Positions 43,192-51,748 of a DNA stretch of 64,000 nt are shown here, in pieces. Location of the stretch: the NCBI RefSeq assembly GCF_020037475.1, contig NZ_JAIQDB010000002.1:557854-621853 (forward strand), in the 5' to 3' direction. The first letter of the stretch is position 1. Every line of letters starts with the position of its first letter. Origin of the DNA: Sutcliffiella deserti (lineage in GTDB: Bacteria > Bacillota > Bacilli > Bacillales > Bacillaceae_I). The translations under genes and the position numbers were made by a program. The notes beneath the pieces were generated by a model. It was not told the origin of the DNA. It ran no database searches and worked only from the letters and a program-made list of their open reading frames with translations.

Positions 43192-44390
43192 CCCTGCATT
43201 TTGGTTAGGGGAATGGAGGCTTAAGACCGGCGTCTGACCCTCGCGGGGTTAGTGGTGTTTTAGTTGGGTTTGGAGATAGGAGCGGGTGGTGTTTAGGTTT
43301 AGGCGGGTTGAGGGTCAGACCCCAGGCAGCGGTGGGGTTTTGAGTTAGGGGAGTTTAGGATTTTGTTGGTGGGAGGAAGTTTGGATTGGGAGGGGGGGGA
43401 TAAGTTTGGTGAGGGTTAGCGAAGCGCTTGGGGCGCTTTGGCTTGGATGGTGGTTGGTGGTTTGGTGGGGTTTGTGGAGGGGTGGTTGTGGATTTTGGAT
43501 GTGGTTTTGAGGGGTGAATCTTGCATTTTGGTTAGGGGGATGTAGGCTCAAGACCGGCGTCTGACCCTCGCGGGGGTTGTGGTGTTTTGGTTGGGTTTGG
43601 AGATAGGAGCGGGTGGTGTTTAGGTTTAGGTGGGTTGAGGGTCAGACCCCAGGCAGCGGTGGGGTTGTGAGTTAGGGTGGTTTAGGGTTTTTTGGTGGGA
43701 GGAAGTTTGGTTTGGGAGGGCGGGATAAGTTTGGTGAGGGTTAGCGAAGCGCTAGGGGCGCTTTGGCTTGGATGGGGGGGTGGTTTGGTGGGGTTTGTGG
43801 AGGGGGGGTCGGGGATTTTGGGTGTGGTTTTGAGGGGTGGGTCCCCTGCATTTTGGGTAGGGGGTGTAGGCTTAAGACCGGCGTCTGACCCTCGCGGGGT
43901 TGGCGGTGTACTGGTTGAGTTTGGGGATAGGAGCGGGTGGTGTTTAGGTTTAGGCGGGTTGAGGGTCGGACCCCAGGCAGCGGTGGGGTTGTGAGTGAGG
44001 GTAGTTTAGGAGTTGGTTGGTGGGAGGAAGTTTGGTTTTGGAGGGCGGGATAAGTTTGGTGGGGGTAAGCGAAGCGCTTGGGGCGCTTTGGCTTGGAAGG
44101 GGGTTGGTGGTTTGAAGGGGTTTGTTGAAAGGTGTTTTGGTAATTTGGGGTTTTCGGTTTTTATTTTTGGGTGAGGGATAGCGAAGCGCTAGGGGCGCTT
44201 TGGCTTGGATGGTGGTTGGTGGTTTGTAGGGGTTTGTTGAAAGGTGTTTTGGTAATTTGGGGTTTTCGGGTTTTATTTTTGGGTGAGGGATAGCGAAGCG
44301 CTAGGGGCGCTTTGGCTTGGATGGTGGTTGGTGGTTTGGTGGGGTTTGTGAAAGATGTTTTGGTAATTTGGGGTTTTGGGTTTTAAGGGA
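43192..44390 (+). repeat. G/T-rich tandem-repeat block, 325-bp and 112-bp units
   Basis: A 1.2-kb gene-free block of extreme strand asymmetry: the plus strand is mostly G and T with many GGGG runs. The marker AGCGAAGCGCT begins at 43418, 43743, 44068, 44180 and 44292, giving two periods of 325 bp and then two of 112 bp. Each 325-bp unit contains GTCTGACCCTC and, about 68 bp later, its complement GAGGGTCAGAC (or a one-base variant). A start copy (GCATTTTGGTGGGG) lies at 43165. The 100-codon frame across it is an artefact of low stop frequency. Confidence 0.88.
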
Positions 44391-44553
44391 ATCTACTTTC
44401 TCTTGAAAAATATGCGGCGGCGTTATCATCATTTTATACACAACTCTATTGAGGTTTATCTATAATATATAGAAGTCTCTAACAAGTATGGCTCGTTTAC
44501 TAGAGTTTGGGTGAGTATGCTTGTGAGAAGTACTAGTAAAAGGAGGCCGGTTA

Positions 44554-45330
44554 ATGGATATTAGAGAGATTTTTTCTTTGGAGAATAAAACGGCAATTGT
44601 TACTGGAGGAGGAAAAGGACTTGGTGCGCAGATTGCTCATGCGCTAGCAGAAGCCGGTGCAAATGTAGTGGTTTGTTCAAGGGATTTAAATTCGTGTATG
44701 CAGGTTAGCGAGCAGCTGAAGGAGAAGGGGGTTCAGTCGATTGCGCTTTCTTGTGATGTAACGAAAGCAGAGGACATTCAAAATGTAGTAGAAACCACGC
44801 TTAGGAAATTTGGTGCGATTGATATTTTAGTAAATAATAGCGGCACTTCTTGGATGGCGCCAACCTTGGATCTGCCAGCGGATAAATGGGATAAGGTGAT
44901 GAATGTAAATTTAAAGGCGGTTTTCTTATTTAGTCAAGCAGTTGCGAGAGTAATGGTGAAGCAAGGCAGTGGGAAGATTATTAATATCGCTTCTGTTACA
45001 GGATTTGGTGGAACGGACCCTAAGTTGATGGATACGATTGCTTACAACACAAGTAAGGGTGGGGTTATTACTTTTACAAAGGACTTGGCAGTGAAACTAG
45101 CTTCCCATAATATTCAAGTAAATGCGATTGCACCAGGCATGTTTCCAACCAAGATTACAAAAGGTGTTCTTGAAAAATCAGCACCCTCACTTCAAAGCCA
45201 AATTCCTGCGCAGCGATTCGGGAATGATTATGATTTAAAAGGAGCTGCTGTATTTTTAGCATCCCATGCATCTGATTATTGTTTAGGACATGTTCTTGTC
45301 ATAGATGGTGGGATGACCGCTTTAATATAA
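44554..45330 (+). CDS. SDR oxidoreductase of the PHA operon
   Basis: A 258-residue classical short-chain dehydrogenase: TGGGKGLGAQIA (~18-29), NNSGTS (~93, a variant of NNAG) and YNTSKGG (~167). The sequence resembles gluconate/KDG dehydrogenase-type SDRs more than the acetoacetyl-CoA reductase PhaB, but it precedes PHA synthase genes. It may supply (R)-3-hydroxyacyl-CoA or an unrelated reaction. AAAGGAGG precedes the ATG, 24 bases ahead of the next gene. Confidence 0.82.
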   Translation: MDIREIFSLENKTAIVTGGGKGLGAQIAHALAEAGANVVVCSRDLNSCMQVSEQLKEKGVQSIALSCDVTKAEDIQNVVETTLRKFGAIDILVNNSGTSWMAPTLDLPADKWDKVMNVNLKAVFLFSQAVARVMVKQGSGKIINIASVTGFGGTDPKLMDTIAYNTSKGGVITFTKDLAVKLASHNIQVNAIAPGMFPTKITKGVLEKSAPSLQSQIPAQRFGNDYDLKGAAVFLASHASDYCLGHVLVIDGGMTALI

Positions 45331-45353
45331 ATAAGAAAGGAGTAAAGAACCGT

Positions 45354-45815
45354 ATGGCAAGAAAAAATCGTGCTGTTAATATGGATGAACTTAAAAAGAA
45401 AGGCTTTGAGTTGGAGCAGCAATTAAATGCCCTCATTCAAAACCAATTAAATTCAGAGGATATTGCTCGTTATGCAGGGATAGGAAGTGATCTGCTTGCA
45501 AAAAGGATGCATAGTGTAAAAGAAGATGTGGAACGCCTGTCGCTGCAATATAATTTCCCCACCAAAAACGATGTAGCAAATCTAGCAAGACTTATGATTC
45601 AAATTGAAGAAAAGATAGATAGCTTAGAAGTTCAACTTAATACAGTATCTCGAAAAATAGAACACCTAAACAAGAAAGTGAATACCCTTTCCGACAACAA
45701 AAAACAGGGGATTCCATCTTCTAGATTACAGACAAAAGAAGGTAGTGTTGTATTATCAAGGACACCTGGCGAGGAGTCAAAAGTAATGCAACTGGAGAGG
45801 TGGTTACACCTTTGA
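45354..45815 (+). CDS. phaR: PhaR-like PHA synthase subunit
   Basis: A 153-residue hydrophilic, largely coiled-coil protein (~65-125, LMIQIEEKIDSLEVQLNTVS). Class IV PHA synthases need a small PhaR partner; gene order directly before phaC and the helical makeup support the call. It is shorter than B. megaterium PhaR (~200). GAAAGGAG precedes the ATG at 45354; an upstream frame in the SDR gene is not used. The stop overlaps the phaC TTG (TTGA). Confidence 0.68.
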   Translation: MARKNRAVNMDELKKKGFELEQQLNALIQNQLNSEDIARYAGIGSDLLAKRMHSVKEDVERLSLQYNFPTKNDVANLARLMIQIEEKIDSLEVQLNTVSRKIEHLNKKVNTLSDNKKQGIPSSRLQTKEGSVVLSRTPGEESKVMQLERWLHL

Positions 45816-46840
45816 GAAGAAAAAGACTTTCAGAATGGAAACAAACAATGGTTGATTATAATAAGCTTCCCTATAGTGATGGGGTAACAACTAGACAAGC
45901 AATCTGGAAAAAAAATAAAGCAACGCTCTGGTACTATCCTTCTCCTCAAAAAAAATACAACGTACCTCTATTCCTCGTTTATTCTCTAGTAAATCGTCCC
46001 TTTATTTTAGATCTGATGCACGGAGGGAGTACCATTGAAGCTTTTGTTAAGGAAGGATATGATGTCTATTTGCTGGATTTTGGTGTTCCAGGATTGGAGG
46101 ACCAAGATATATCGATAGACGATTACATTTTAGATTATATCCAAAAAGGTGTACAACATGCATTAAAGCATTCCGGCGCTAAAGAGGTAACGCTGATCGG
46201 CTACTGTCTTGGTGGAACATTTGCAGCAATTTACGGGGCAATTGCCAATGAACCTATTAAAAACATAATCCTTATTGTCACACCAATTGATTTCAGTAGC
46301 ATTCCTTTTTTTGATAAATGGATTAAGGCATTCAAAGAAGGAGAGGTATCTCTTGATAACTATAGTAAAGAAATTGGGATTCTACCGGCATCGGGCGTAG
46401 AGGCAGGAATGAGGATGATAACTTCGCCAATCTATTACAGTCCCTATCTTTCTTTACTATTAAGGGCTGATGATCCTGTTTATGTTGACAAATGGCTTAG
46501 ATTTAATACTTGGACAAAGGGCCATATCCCACTGACAGGAAAAACAGCCCAACAGTTAACAAATGATCTGGTAATTGAAAACAAATTAATAAAGGGCAAC
46601 TTAAAAATAAGAAATAAAAAAGTAAATCTTGCTAATATTTCTTCCAACCTCTTGGTAGTCGTCACGGAAAATGATCGCTTAGTTCCAAAAGAACAGAGTC
46701 TTCCTATAATGGGTGCCGTTTCTAGTCTAGATAAAAAAGTGGAAACTTTGCAAGGTGGCCACACAGGTACAACAGTGAAAAATGGGAAGCTGCCAGATTA
46801 TTTAACAGAATGGTTACCGATTCGGTCTGATCCTAAATAA
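45812..46840 (+). CDS. phaC: poly(3-hydroxyalkanoate) synthase, class IV PhaC
   Basis: A ~342-residue alpha/beta-hydrolase-like polymerase. The lipase-box-like GYCLGG (~129-134) carries the catalytic Cys, LDFGVPGLEDQDISIDDYI matches the B. megaterium enzyme, and the later Asp (VTENDRLVPK) and His (GGHTGT) complete the triad. It polymerises 3-hydroxyacyl-CoA into storage granules with PhaR. TTG at 45812, coupled to the phaR stop, is preferred; GTG at 45800 overlaps its GGAGAGG site. Confidence 0.92.
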   Translation: MRRKRLSEWKQTMVDYNKLPYSDGVTTRQAIWKKNKATLWYYPSPQKKYNVPLFLVYSLVNRPFILDLMHGGSTIEAFVKEGYDVYLLDFGVPGLEDQDISIDDYILDYIQKGVQHALKHSGAKEVTLIGYCLGGTFAAIYGAIANEPIKNIILIVTPIDFSSIPFFDKWIKAFKEGEVSLDNYSKEIGILPASGVEAGMRMITSPIYYSPYLSLLLRADDPVYVDKWLRFNTWTKGHIPLTGKTAQQLTNDLVIENKLIKGNLKIRNKKVNLANISSNLLVVVTENDRLVPKEQSLPIMGAVSSLDKKVETLQGGHTGTTVKNGKLPDYLTEWLPIRSDPK

Positions 46841-46863
46841 GTAAGCGAGGGAGGGATGATTAG

Positions 46864-46965
46864 ATGTATTTATATATGGAATATAATAAAATGATTGATC
46901 CCCATACAGACTATATGGGGATTGGAGCTTCAGTGTTCAAGCATTTTTTTAGGAACATGAAGTAA
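46864..46965 (+). CDS. 33-residue small ORF after phaC
   Basis: A short frame with a strong ribosome site (GAGGGAGGG, nine bases upstream) encodes MYLYMEYNKMIDPHTDYMGI and 13 further residues, ending NMK. It starts 24 bases after the phaC stop and is followed by a terminator, so it would be the last gene of the PHA operon. No known family; it is amphipathic rather than membrane-spanning. Confidence 0.45.
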   Translation: MYLYMEYNKMIDPHTDYMGIGASVFKHFFRNMK

Positions 46966-46971
46966 TGAGCG

Positions 46972-47008
46972 GAGAGACCATCATAAGTGGCTCTCTTCTT
47001 TTTTAGGT
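46972..47008 (+). terminator. intrinsic terminator of the PHA operon
   Basis: GAGAGACCA pairs (one mismatch) with TGGCTCTC, followed by TTCTTTTTT. Confidence 0.72.
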
Positions 47009-47098
47009 TTCACAGGATTGCCATGTTTTTTTGTATTCAAATCGCTTATAATAAGGCTATGTTGGAATTGTTCTGCTTAATGAATTGGAGGAATGAAT

Positions 47099-47401
47099 GT
47101 GAATCATACACCTATAATTAATAGATTTCGTATCATGGGACTGCTTGAAGGAGGATCTTTACTGGTATTATTGTTTATCGCAATGCCTATGAAGTATTGG
47201 TTGGATATTCCCGAAGCGGTAAGTGTAGTAGGTGCATTGCATGGATTTCTTTTTGTTGTATATCTTTTCTTTATTGCCTATATGACTTATAAAATAAGAT
47301 GGTCACTAATTTGGCCTGCTAGTGCTGTCATTGTCGCGTTTATTCCTTTTGGAAATATTATATTAGATTCTTATATAAAAAAATCGTCCCTAGTGAACTG
47401 A
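47099..47401 (+). CDS. DUF3817 membrane protein
   Basis: A ~100-residue protein with three hydrophobic segments. FRIMGLLEGGSLLVLLFIAMP (reads from ~10) and GALHGFLFVVYLFF match the DUF3817 (YdzA-like) family; function is unknown. The ATG at 47093 is one base from GGAGG; the GTG at 47099 has normal spacing and is preferred. Confidence 0.82.
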   Translation: MNHTPIINRFRIMGLLEGGSLLVLLFIAMPMKYWLDIPEAVSVVGALHGFLFVVYLFFIAYMTYKIRWSLIWPASAVIVAFIPFGNIILDSYIKKSSLVN

Positions 47402-47432
47402 CTCTATTGATGTAGGTCAGTTTTTTTTGTGC
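47396..47432 (+). terminator. intrinsic terminator
   Basis: AACTGACTC pairs with AGGTCAGTT (near-perfect), followed by eight T residues. Confidence 0.78.
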
Positions 47433-47617
47433 TTTAAATTTTCTCCCGGAAGAAGGATGGATTATAATAAACAATAGTTTGTTTCAAGTAGTATTGTAAA
47501 AAGTTAAACTGGATTAGTTGTGAATATGGCACTGAAAAGTACAACGGCTAATTTATTTGTACTATAAGCGAAAATCTTTACGAAGCGAGCTTACTAGTTT
47601 TAAAGGGAGTTGAAAAA

Positions 47618-48733
47618 TTGAAATTACGTTCTATTTTATCTATAATCGCTATCTTTTCTATTTTTAACATATTCATGCTCTATCTTGGCTGGAATGTCTG
47701 GGTATGGTTACGCGCTGTATTCGGATGGAACAATCCTCTTATCTATATCCTTATCTTTGCCTTGCTCTCATACTCCTATATTTTAGGAAGGCTCTTGAAG
47801 TTTAGTCTGTTATCTGTCATAGGTTCCTACTGGTTTGCTTTCGTTCAGTATGGGCTACTATTTTTTCCTATCGCTAATGCAACCGTTCTGTTACTTCAAT
47901 GGTTCACGATCCCGTCTGATATTGCAGTAATTTGGACTGGCACTATCACATTGTTTGTATTCTTGTTTTTACTCCTTTACGGAACGTTTAATGCATATAT
48001 ACCTGTCATCCGACACTATAAAGTTGAAATTTCAAAAAAGCATCCGATACCGGAGCTTCGAATTGCGGTTGCCTCTGACATGCATTTTGGACAACTATCA
48101 GGCAAAGCCCATGTGTCTCGATTAGTGAAAACCGTGAACGGGATTAAACCCGATCTTATTCTGTTCCCTGGTGACATAATTGATGATGATCCAAAACAAT
48201 TTGTGAAAAAGGAAATGGGGGAAGTTTTGAAGCAGCTTCAAGCACCATTAGGGGTATATGGTGTACTAGGAAATCATGAGTATTATGGCAAAGAAATTCC
48301 TGCATTTTTGGAAGAAATGAAAAAGCTGGATATTCGCATACTAATGGATGAAGTTATAACCATAGATGATAGCTTCTATTTGGTCGGAAGAAAAGATAAA
48401 ACAGACTCTAGAAGAAAGTCCTTTAGTGAGTTAGTAGAAAATTTGGACCGGAATCTCCCGATTATTGCTATGGACCATCAGCCAGCAGAGCTTAAAGAAG
48501 CGGAAAGGAGCGGAATTGACCTCCTTTTCTCTGGACACACTCACCGTGGCCAAATGGCACCAAATCACTTTATTACAGGAAAAATATTTGAATTAGATTG
48601 GGGTTATCTCCAAAAAAACAACTTACATGCTGTCGTTTCTTCCGGATTTGGCTTTTGGGGTCCTCCTATAAGAATTGGAAGCCGTTCAGAGGTTCTGGAA
48701 ATAACCGTGAAATTTACAGAACCAAAAGTATAA
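47618..48733 (+). CDS. membrane-anchored metallophosphoesterase
   Basis: A 371-residue protein with about four N-terminal membrane segments (~1-135) and a calcineurin-like phosphoesterase domain (~150-371). All five metal motifs are present: ASDMHFG, FPGDIIDDD, GNHEYY, MDHQP and SGHTHRGQ. B. subtilis YkuE-type enzymes are related; the substrate may be lipid or surface phosphoester but is unproved. TTG start after AAAGGGAG. Confidence 0.87.
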   Translation: MKLRSILSIIAIFSIFNIFMLYLGWNVWVWLRAVFGWNNPLIYILIFALLSYSYILGRLLKFSLLSVIGSYWFAFVQYGLLFFPIANATVLLLQWFTIPSDIAVIWTGTITLFVFLFLLLYGTFNAYIPVIRHYKVEISKKHPIPELRIAVASDMHFGQLSGKAHVSRLVKTVNGIKPDLILFPGDIIDDDPKQFVKKEMGEVLKQLQAPLGVYGVLGNHEYYGKEIPAFLEEMKKLDIRILMDEVITIDDSFYLVGRKDKTDSRRKSFSELVENLDRNLPIIAMDHQPAELKEAERSGIDLLFSGHTHRGQMAPNHFITGKIFELDWGYLQKNNLHAVVSSGFGFWGPPIRIGSRSEVLEITVKFTEPKV

Positions 48734-48785
48734 TCAATAAAGGTTAGCAAAACATAATGATAATCCAAAAAAATGAGGTTTGAAA

Positions 48786-50228
48786 ATGAAAAAAGGTTTT
48801 GAGACATATGATTTAAGTGGAAATATAGTAAAAGCACTCGAGAAACTGAGCTATACGACACCTACGGAAGTACAAGCAGCAGTTATTCCACCTGCCCTGC
48901 AAAAGAAAGATCTTGTAGTTAAATCACAAACAGGAAGCGGTAAAACGGCCTCTTTCGGTATACCACTATGTGAGATGGTTGAGTGGGAAGAAAATAAACC
49001 TCAAGCCCTTGTCCTGACGCCAACAAGGGAGCTCGCTGCCCAAGTGAAAGAGGATATCACGAATATAGGTCGATTTAAGCGAGTGAAGGCGACGGCTATC
49101 TATGGAAAACAGCCCTTTGAGAGGCAGAAGCAGGAGTTAAAGCAAAAATCTCATATTGTCGTTGGTACCCCTGGAAGAGTGTTGGATCATATTGAAAAAG
49201 GAACACTTGATGTTGAACGACTAAAGTACTTGGTCATAGATGAAGCAGATGAGATGCTAAACATGGGGTTTATTGATCAGGTTGAGGCAATCATCCAAGA
49301 GTTGCCTATCAATAGAGTCACGATGCTTTTCTCTGCTACTTTACCAAATGATGTAGACCATCTTTCTAAAAAATACATGAAAAATCCCGTTCATATCGAA
49401 ATTAAGGCTGCAGGAATGACCACAGATAAAATTACTCATGAGATAGTAACAGTAATGGAAAATGAAAAATTCAACCTCCTTAAAGCTGTTACCACAGTGG
49501 AGAACCCTGACAGTTGTATTATTTTTTGCAGAACGCAGGAAAATGTCGATAATGTTTTCAGAGAGCTAAATAGCTCAGGTTATCCTTGCGATAAGCTGCA
49601 TGGGGGGATGTACCAAGAAGACCGTTTTGCTGTTATGAATGAATTTAAGAGAGGGAAATTCCGTTATTTAGTTGCCACAGATGTAGCGGCCAGAGGAATT
49701 GATATTGATAACATTTCGCTTGTAATCAACTATGATATCCCAATGGAAAAAGAAAGCTATGTACATCGTACTGGAAGAACTGGTAGAGCAGGGAAAAGTG
49801 GAAAAGCAATTACCTTCCTTACTCCATATGAGGAAAAGTTCCTCGAGGAGATAGAGTCTTATATTGGATTTGAAATTTCTAGAAAAGATGCCCCAACACG
49901 AGAAGAAGTGTCTCTTAGCTTAGCTGGATTTGAAGAAAAATTGAACGTTCGTCCTACTTTAAAGGAAGCAAAAAGTGCTGTATTAGATCGTGATATCATG
50001 AAACTCTATTTTAATGGAGGAAAGAAAAAGAAGATTAGAGCGGTGGACTTTGTTGGAACGATTGCTAAGTTAAAGGGTGTAACAGCTGATGATATAGGCA
50101 TTATTACGATACAAGAAAATGTCTCGTATGTTGAAATATTAAACGGAAAAGGTCCTCTTGTATTAAAAGCAATGAAGGATACTACTATTAAGGGCAAGCT
50201 CTTGAAGGTGCATGAAGCTAAGAAGTAG
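48786..50228 (+). CDS. dbpA: ATP-dependent RNA helicase DbpA/YxiN
   Basis: A 480-residue DEAD-box helicase. Motifs are SQTGSGKTA (I), PTRELA (Ia), DEAD (II), SAT (III) and [13 protein letters not shown] (VI). The C-terminal ~75 residues ([20 protein letters not shown]) form the RNA-binding domain that in YxiN/DbpA targets hairpin 92 of 23S rRNA. It probably acts in 50S assembly. TGAGGT with seven-base spacing sets the ATG at 48786. Confidence 0.93.
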   Translation: MKKGFETYDLSGNIVKALEKLSYTTPTEVQAAVIPPALQKKDLVVKSQTGSGKTASFGIPLCEMVEWEENKPQALVLTPTRELAAQVKEDITNIGRFKRVKATAIYGKQPFERQKQELKQKSHIVVGTPGRVLDHIEKGTLDVERLKYLVIDEADEMLNMGFIDQVEAIIQELPINRVTMLFSATLPNDVDHLSKKYMKNPVHIEIKAAGMTTDKITHEIVTVMENEKFNLLKAVTTVENPDSCIIFCRTQENVDNVFRELNSSGYPCDKLHGGMYQEDRFAVMNEFKRGKFRYLVATDVAARGIDIDNISLVINYDIPMEKESYVHRTGRTGRAGKSGKAITFLTPYEEKFLEEIESYIGFEISRKDAPTREEVSLSLAGFEEKLNVRPTLKEAKSAVLDRDIMKLYFNGGKKKKIRAVDFVGTIAKLKGVTADDIGIITIQENVSYVEILNGKGPLVLKAMKDTTIKGKLLKVHEAKK

Positions 50229-50369
50229 GAGGGCAGTCGAATAATTACAGGTTCATTTATGACTGTAAAGATTCGAGTTCACACCTTTTTGTATATAAGA
50301 ACTAAGGCTGGGACCAAACTAAAAAACACAACTAAAAAAAACGAACAATTTTTGTAGTGTCTTTAAATT

Positions 50370-50503
50370 ACGCGTTTGATTTCCGTGCCAGACTTCGCTT
50401 TCCGCGGGTAGCCCGTGAGCCTCCTCGGCTGTGCCTGCGGGGTCTCACATAAGCTACTCTTCCCGGAGGAGTCTTCGTCTGTCACTCCAATCAACCGCTG
50501 GAA
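50370..50503 (-). repeat. GC-rich palindromic repeat (reverse orientation)
   Basis: Contains GACTTCGCTTTCCGCGGG, GCCTCCTCGGC, TGCGGGGTCT and CTCCAATCAACCGCTGG. It lies in an interval bounded by AAGGCTGGGACCAAAC (50306) and TTTTGGCCCAACCT (50609). Confidence 0.8.
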
Positions 50504-50539
50504 CAATTTTAAAACTATACGTACACTTGAACCAATAAG

Positions 50540-50594
50540 AAACCCGAACTATCCTTTTGAATCCTAGAATTTAAGAGTATAGTTCGGGTTTTCC
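50540..50594. terminator. terminator-like hairpin
   Basis: AAACCCGAACTAT pairs with ATAGTTCGGGTTT around a ~26-base loop, with a T-rich tail. It lies between two GC-rich repeats, 310 bases after dbpA. Confidence 0.6.
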
Positions 50595-50809
50595 TTAGAC
50601 TAAAAACTTTTGGCCCAACCTCATTCGGTTTTTCTACTATATTTTGCTTAATTTGATACACCCATTGGCTTTTACTATCTGTCTTGCTTACTCAAGATTA
50701 ATAGTAATAAAATTAGCTATATGATTGGCATATTTTTATTGAAGCTAAAAAGTTTTGTATAAGCAACGGACCCTATTAATGAAGAAAAAAAGTCCTCAGC
50801 TATAAAGTA

Positions 50810-50950
50810 CCCCACCCTGTGGATTGGAGTGGAAGGTGCTCGACTCCTGCGGGCGATAGCGGTAGACGGGAGACCCCGCAGGCAAAGCCGAGGAGGCTCC
50901 CGCACCGCCCCGCGGAAAGCGAGCACCTGAAACGGAAAGGAACAGGGAAT
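50810..50950 (+). repeat. GC-rich palindromic repeat, 'cagggag' subtype
   Basis: Begins CCCACCCTGTGGATTGGAG and ends GGAACAGGGAATT; nearly identical to 17753-17890. The 50229-51120 interval contains the two repeats and the hairpin, and no gene I can support. Confidence 0.87.
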
Positions 50951-51120
50951 TCATCTACATTTTGCAATTTATGTGGGCGCTAACGAAGAGTACAAAGTTG
51001 ATGTTAATATTATTTTTCCATTTCTTGAAACATTGCTGAAATCTGTGGAGTAAGCTATCCACTGTCATATGCTATTAATAAGAACGATGAATTCGATCAA
51101 TTAAGGCAGGCAGATATAGT

Positions 51121-51708
51121 ATGGTACAACAAAATAAAATACTTTTAGGTTCATGGACACAAGCTTTAGGAACAGTGCTTGCTGCCTTAGGTAGTACCCC
51201 CTCCTTTACAAAATTAAAGTTCTTGGAAGAAAATCTGAGTTTTATAGGAAATGTCTTGCAAGCCACTGGTAATGGTCTGGAGGCAGAAGGACAAGAGCCA
51301 TATTCTTACGCAAAATTGGGGAATGAAATTCAAGCACTCGGCAACATTACGGTGATCATTGGTCTAATTATAACGAAGGAAGAAGAACAAAGTCTTAGAT
51401 TATTCATTAGTGGAAATTTGTTGCAGGCATTAGGTGCTGTCATCTCGCTAGGTGACTTGTTAGAAGAACGTTTTTCCATGGACTCCTACGTTTCGTTTAA
51501 TGGTAATATGCTGCAAGCCATCGGTAACTCCTTGCAGGCAATAGGGGATAGAATGAAATTGGAAATGGTAATAGGACGAGAAGACCCTTTAAAAAGCGAA
51601 CGTGCTGACTTAATCATTACTAAAGGAAGCTGGATTCAGGCTGCAGGGGCAATTATTTTGGCTGTGGCAGAAACCAAGAAGCAAGTTAAAGGAAGAAAAG
51701 AATCCTAA
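51121..51708 (+). CDS. repetitive DUF6944-type protein
   Basis: A 195-residue protein built of six related segments of the form G-N/S-xx-Q-A-x-G: GSWTQALGTVL (10), GNVLQATGNGL (43), GNEIQALGNIT (68), GNLLQALGAVI (97), GNMLQAIGNSL (128) and GSWIQAAGAII (169). Such proteins are annotated as DUF6944 in Bacilli, with no known function. The alternating Gly and hydrophobic helix pattern suggests paired membrane-associated helices. No clear ribosome site (AGGCAGG is near) precedes the ATG. Confidence 0.75.
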   Translation: MVQQNKILLGSWTQALGTVLAALGSTPSFTKLKFLEENLSFIGNVLQATGNGLEAEGQEPYSYAKLGNEIQALGNITVIIGLIITKEEEQSLRLFISGNLLQALGAVISLGDLLEERFSMDSYVSFNGNMLQAIGNSLQAIGDRMKLEMVIGREDPLKSERADLIITKGSWIQAAGAIILAVAETKKQVKGRKES

Positions 51709-51738
51709 AGGGGTGCCAGACTCCTTTAGGGTTCTTTT
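51698..51738. terminator. terminator overlapping the end of the repetitive gene
   Basis: AGAATCCTAAAGG pairs with CCTTTAGGGTTCT, followed by TTTCATT; the stop codon TAA at 51706 lies inside the stem. It can also serve the convergent ispA. Confidence 0.78.
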
Positions 51739-51748
51739 CATTTGTAGA

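Noticed and set aside
43692..43994. 100-codon plus-strand frame in the G/T-rich block
   Set aside because: Low stop frequency in G-rich repeat DNA; no ribosome site; composition is Gly/Val/Trp only.
43192..44390. CRISPR array
   Set aside because: Repeat units are 325 and 112 bp, without short direct repeats and unique spacers, and no cas gene is near.
47520..47600. Possible fourth copy of the ~185-bp MITE
   Set aside because: Only a short AAAATCTTTACGAA stretch matches; too little to support a copy.
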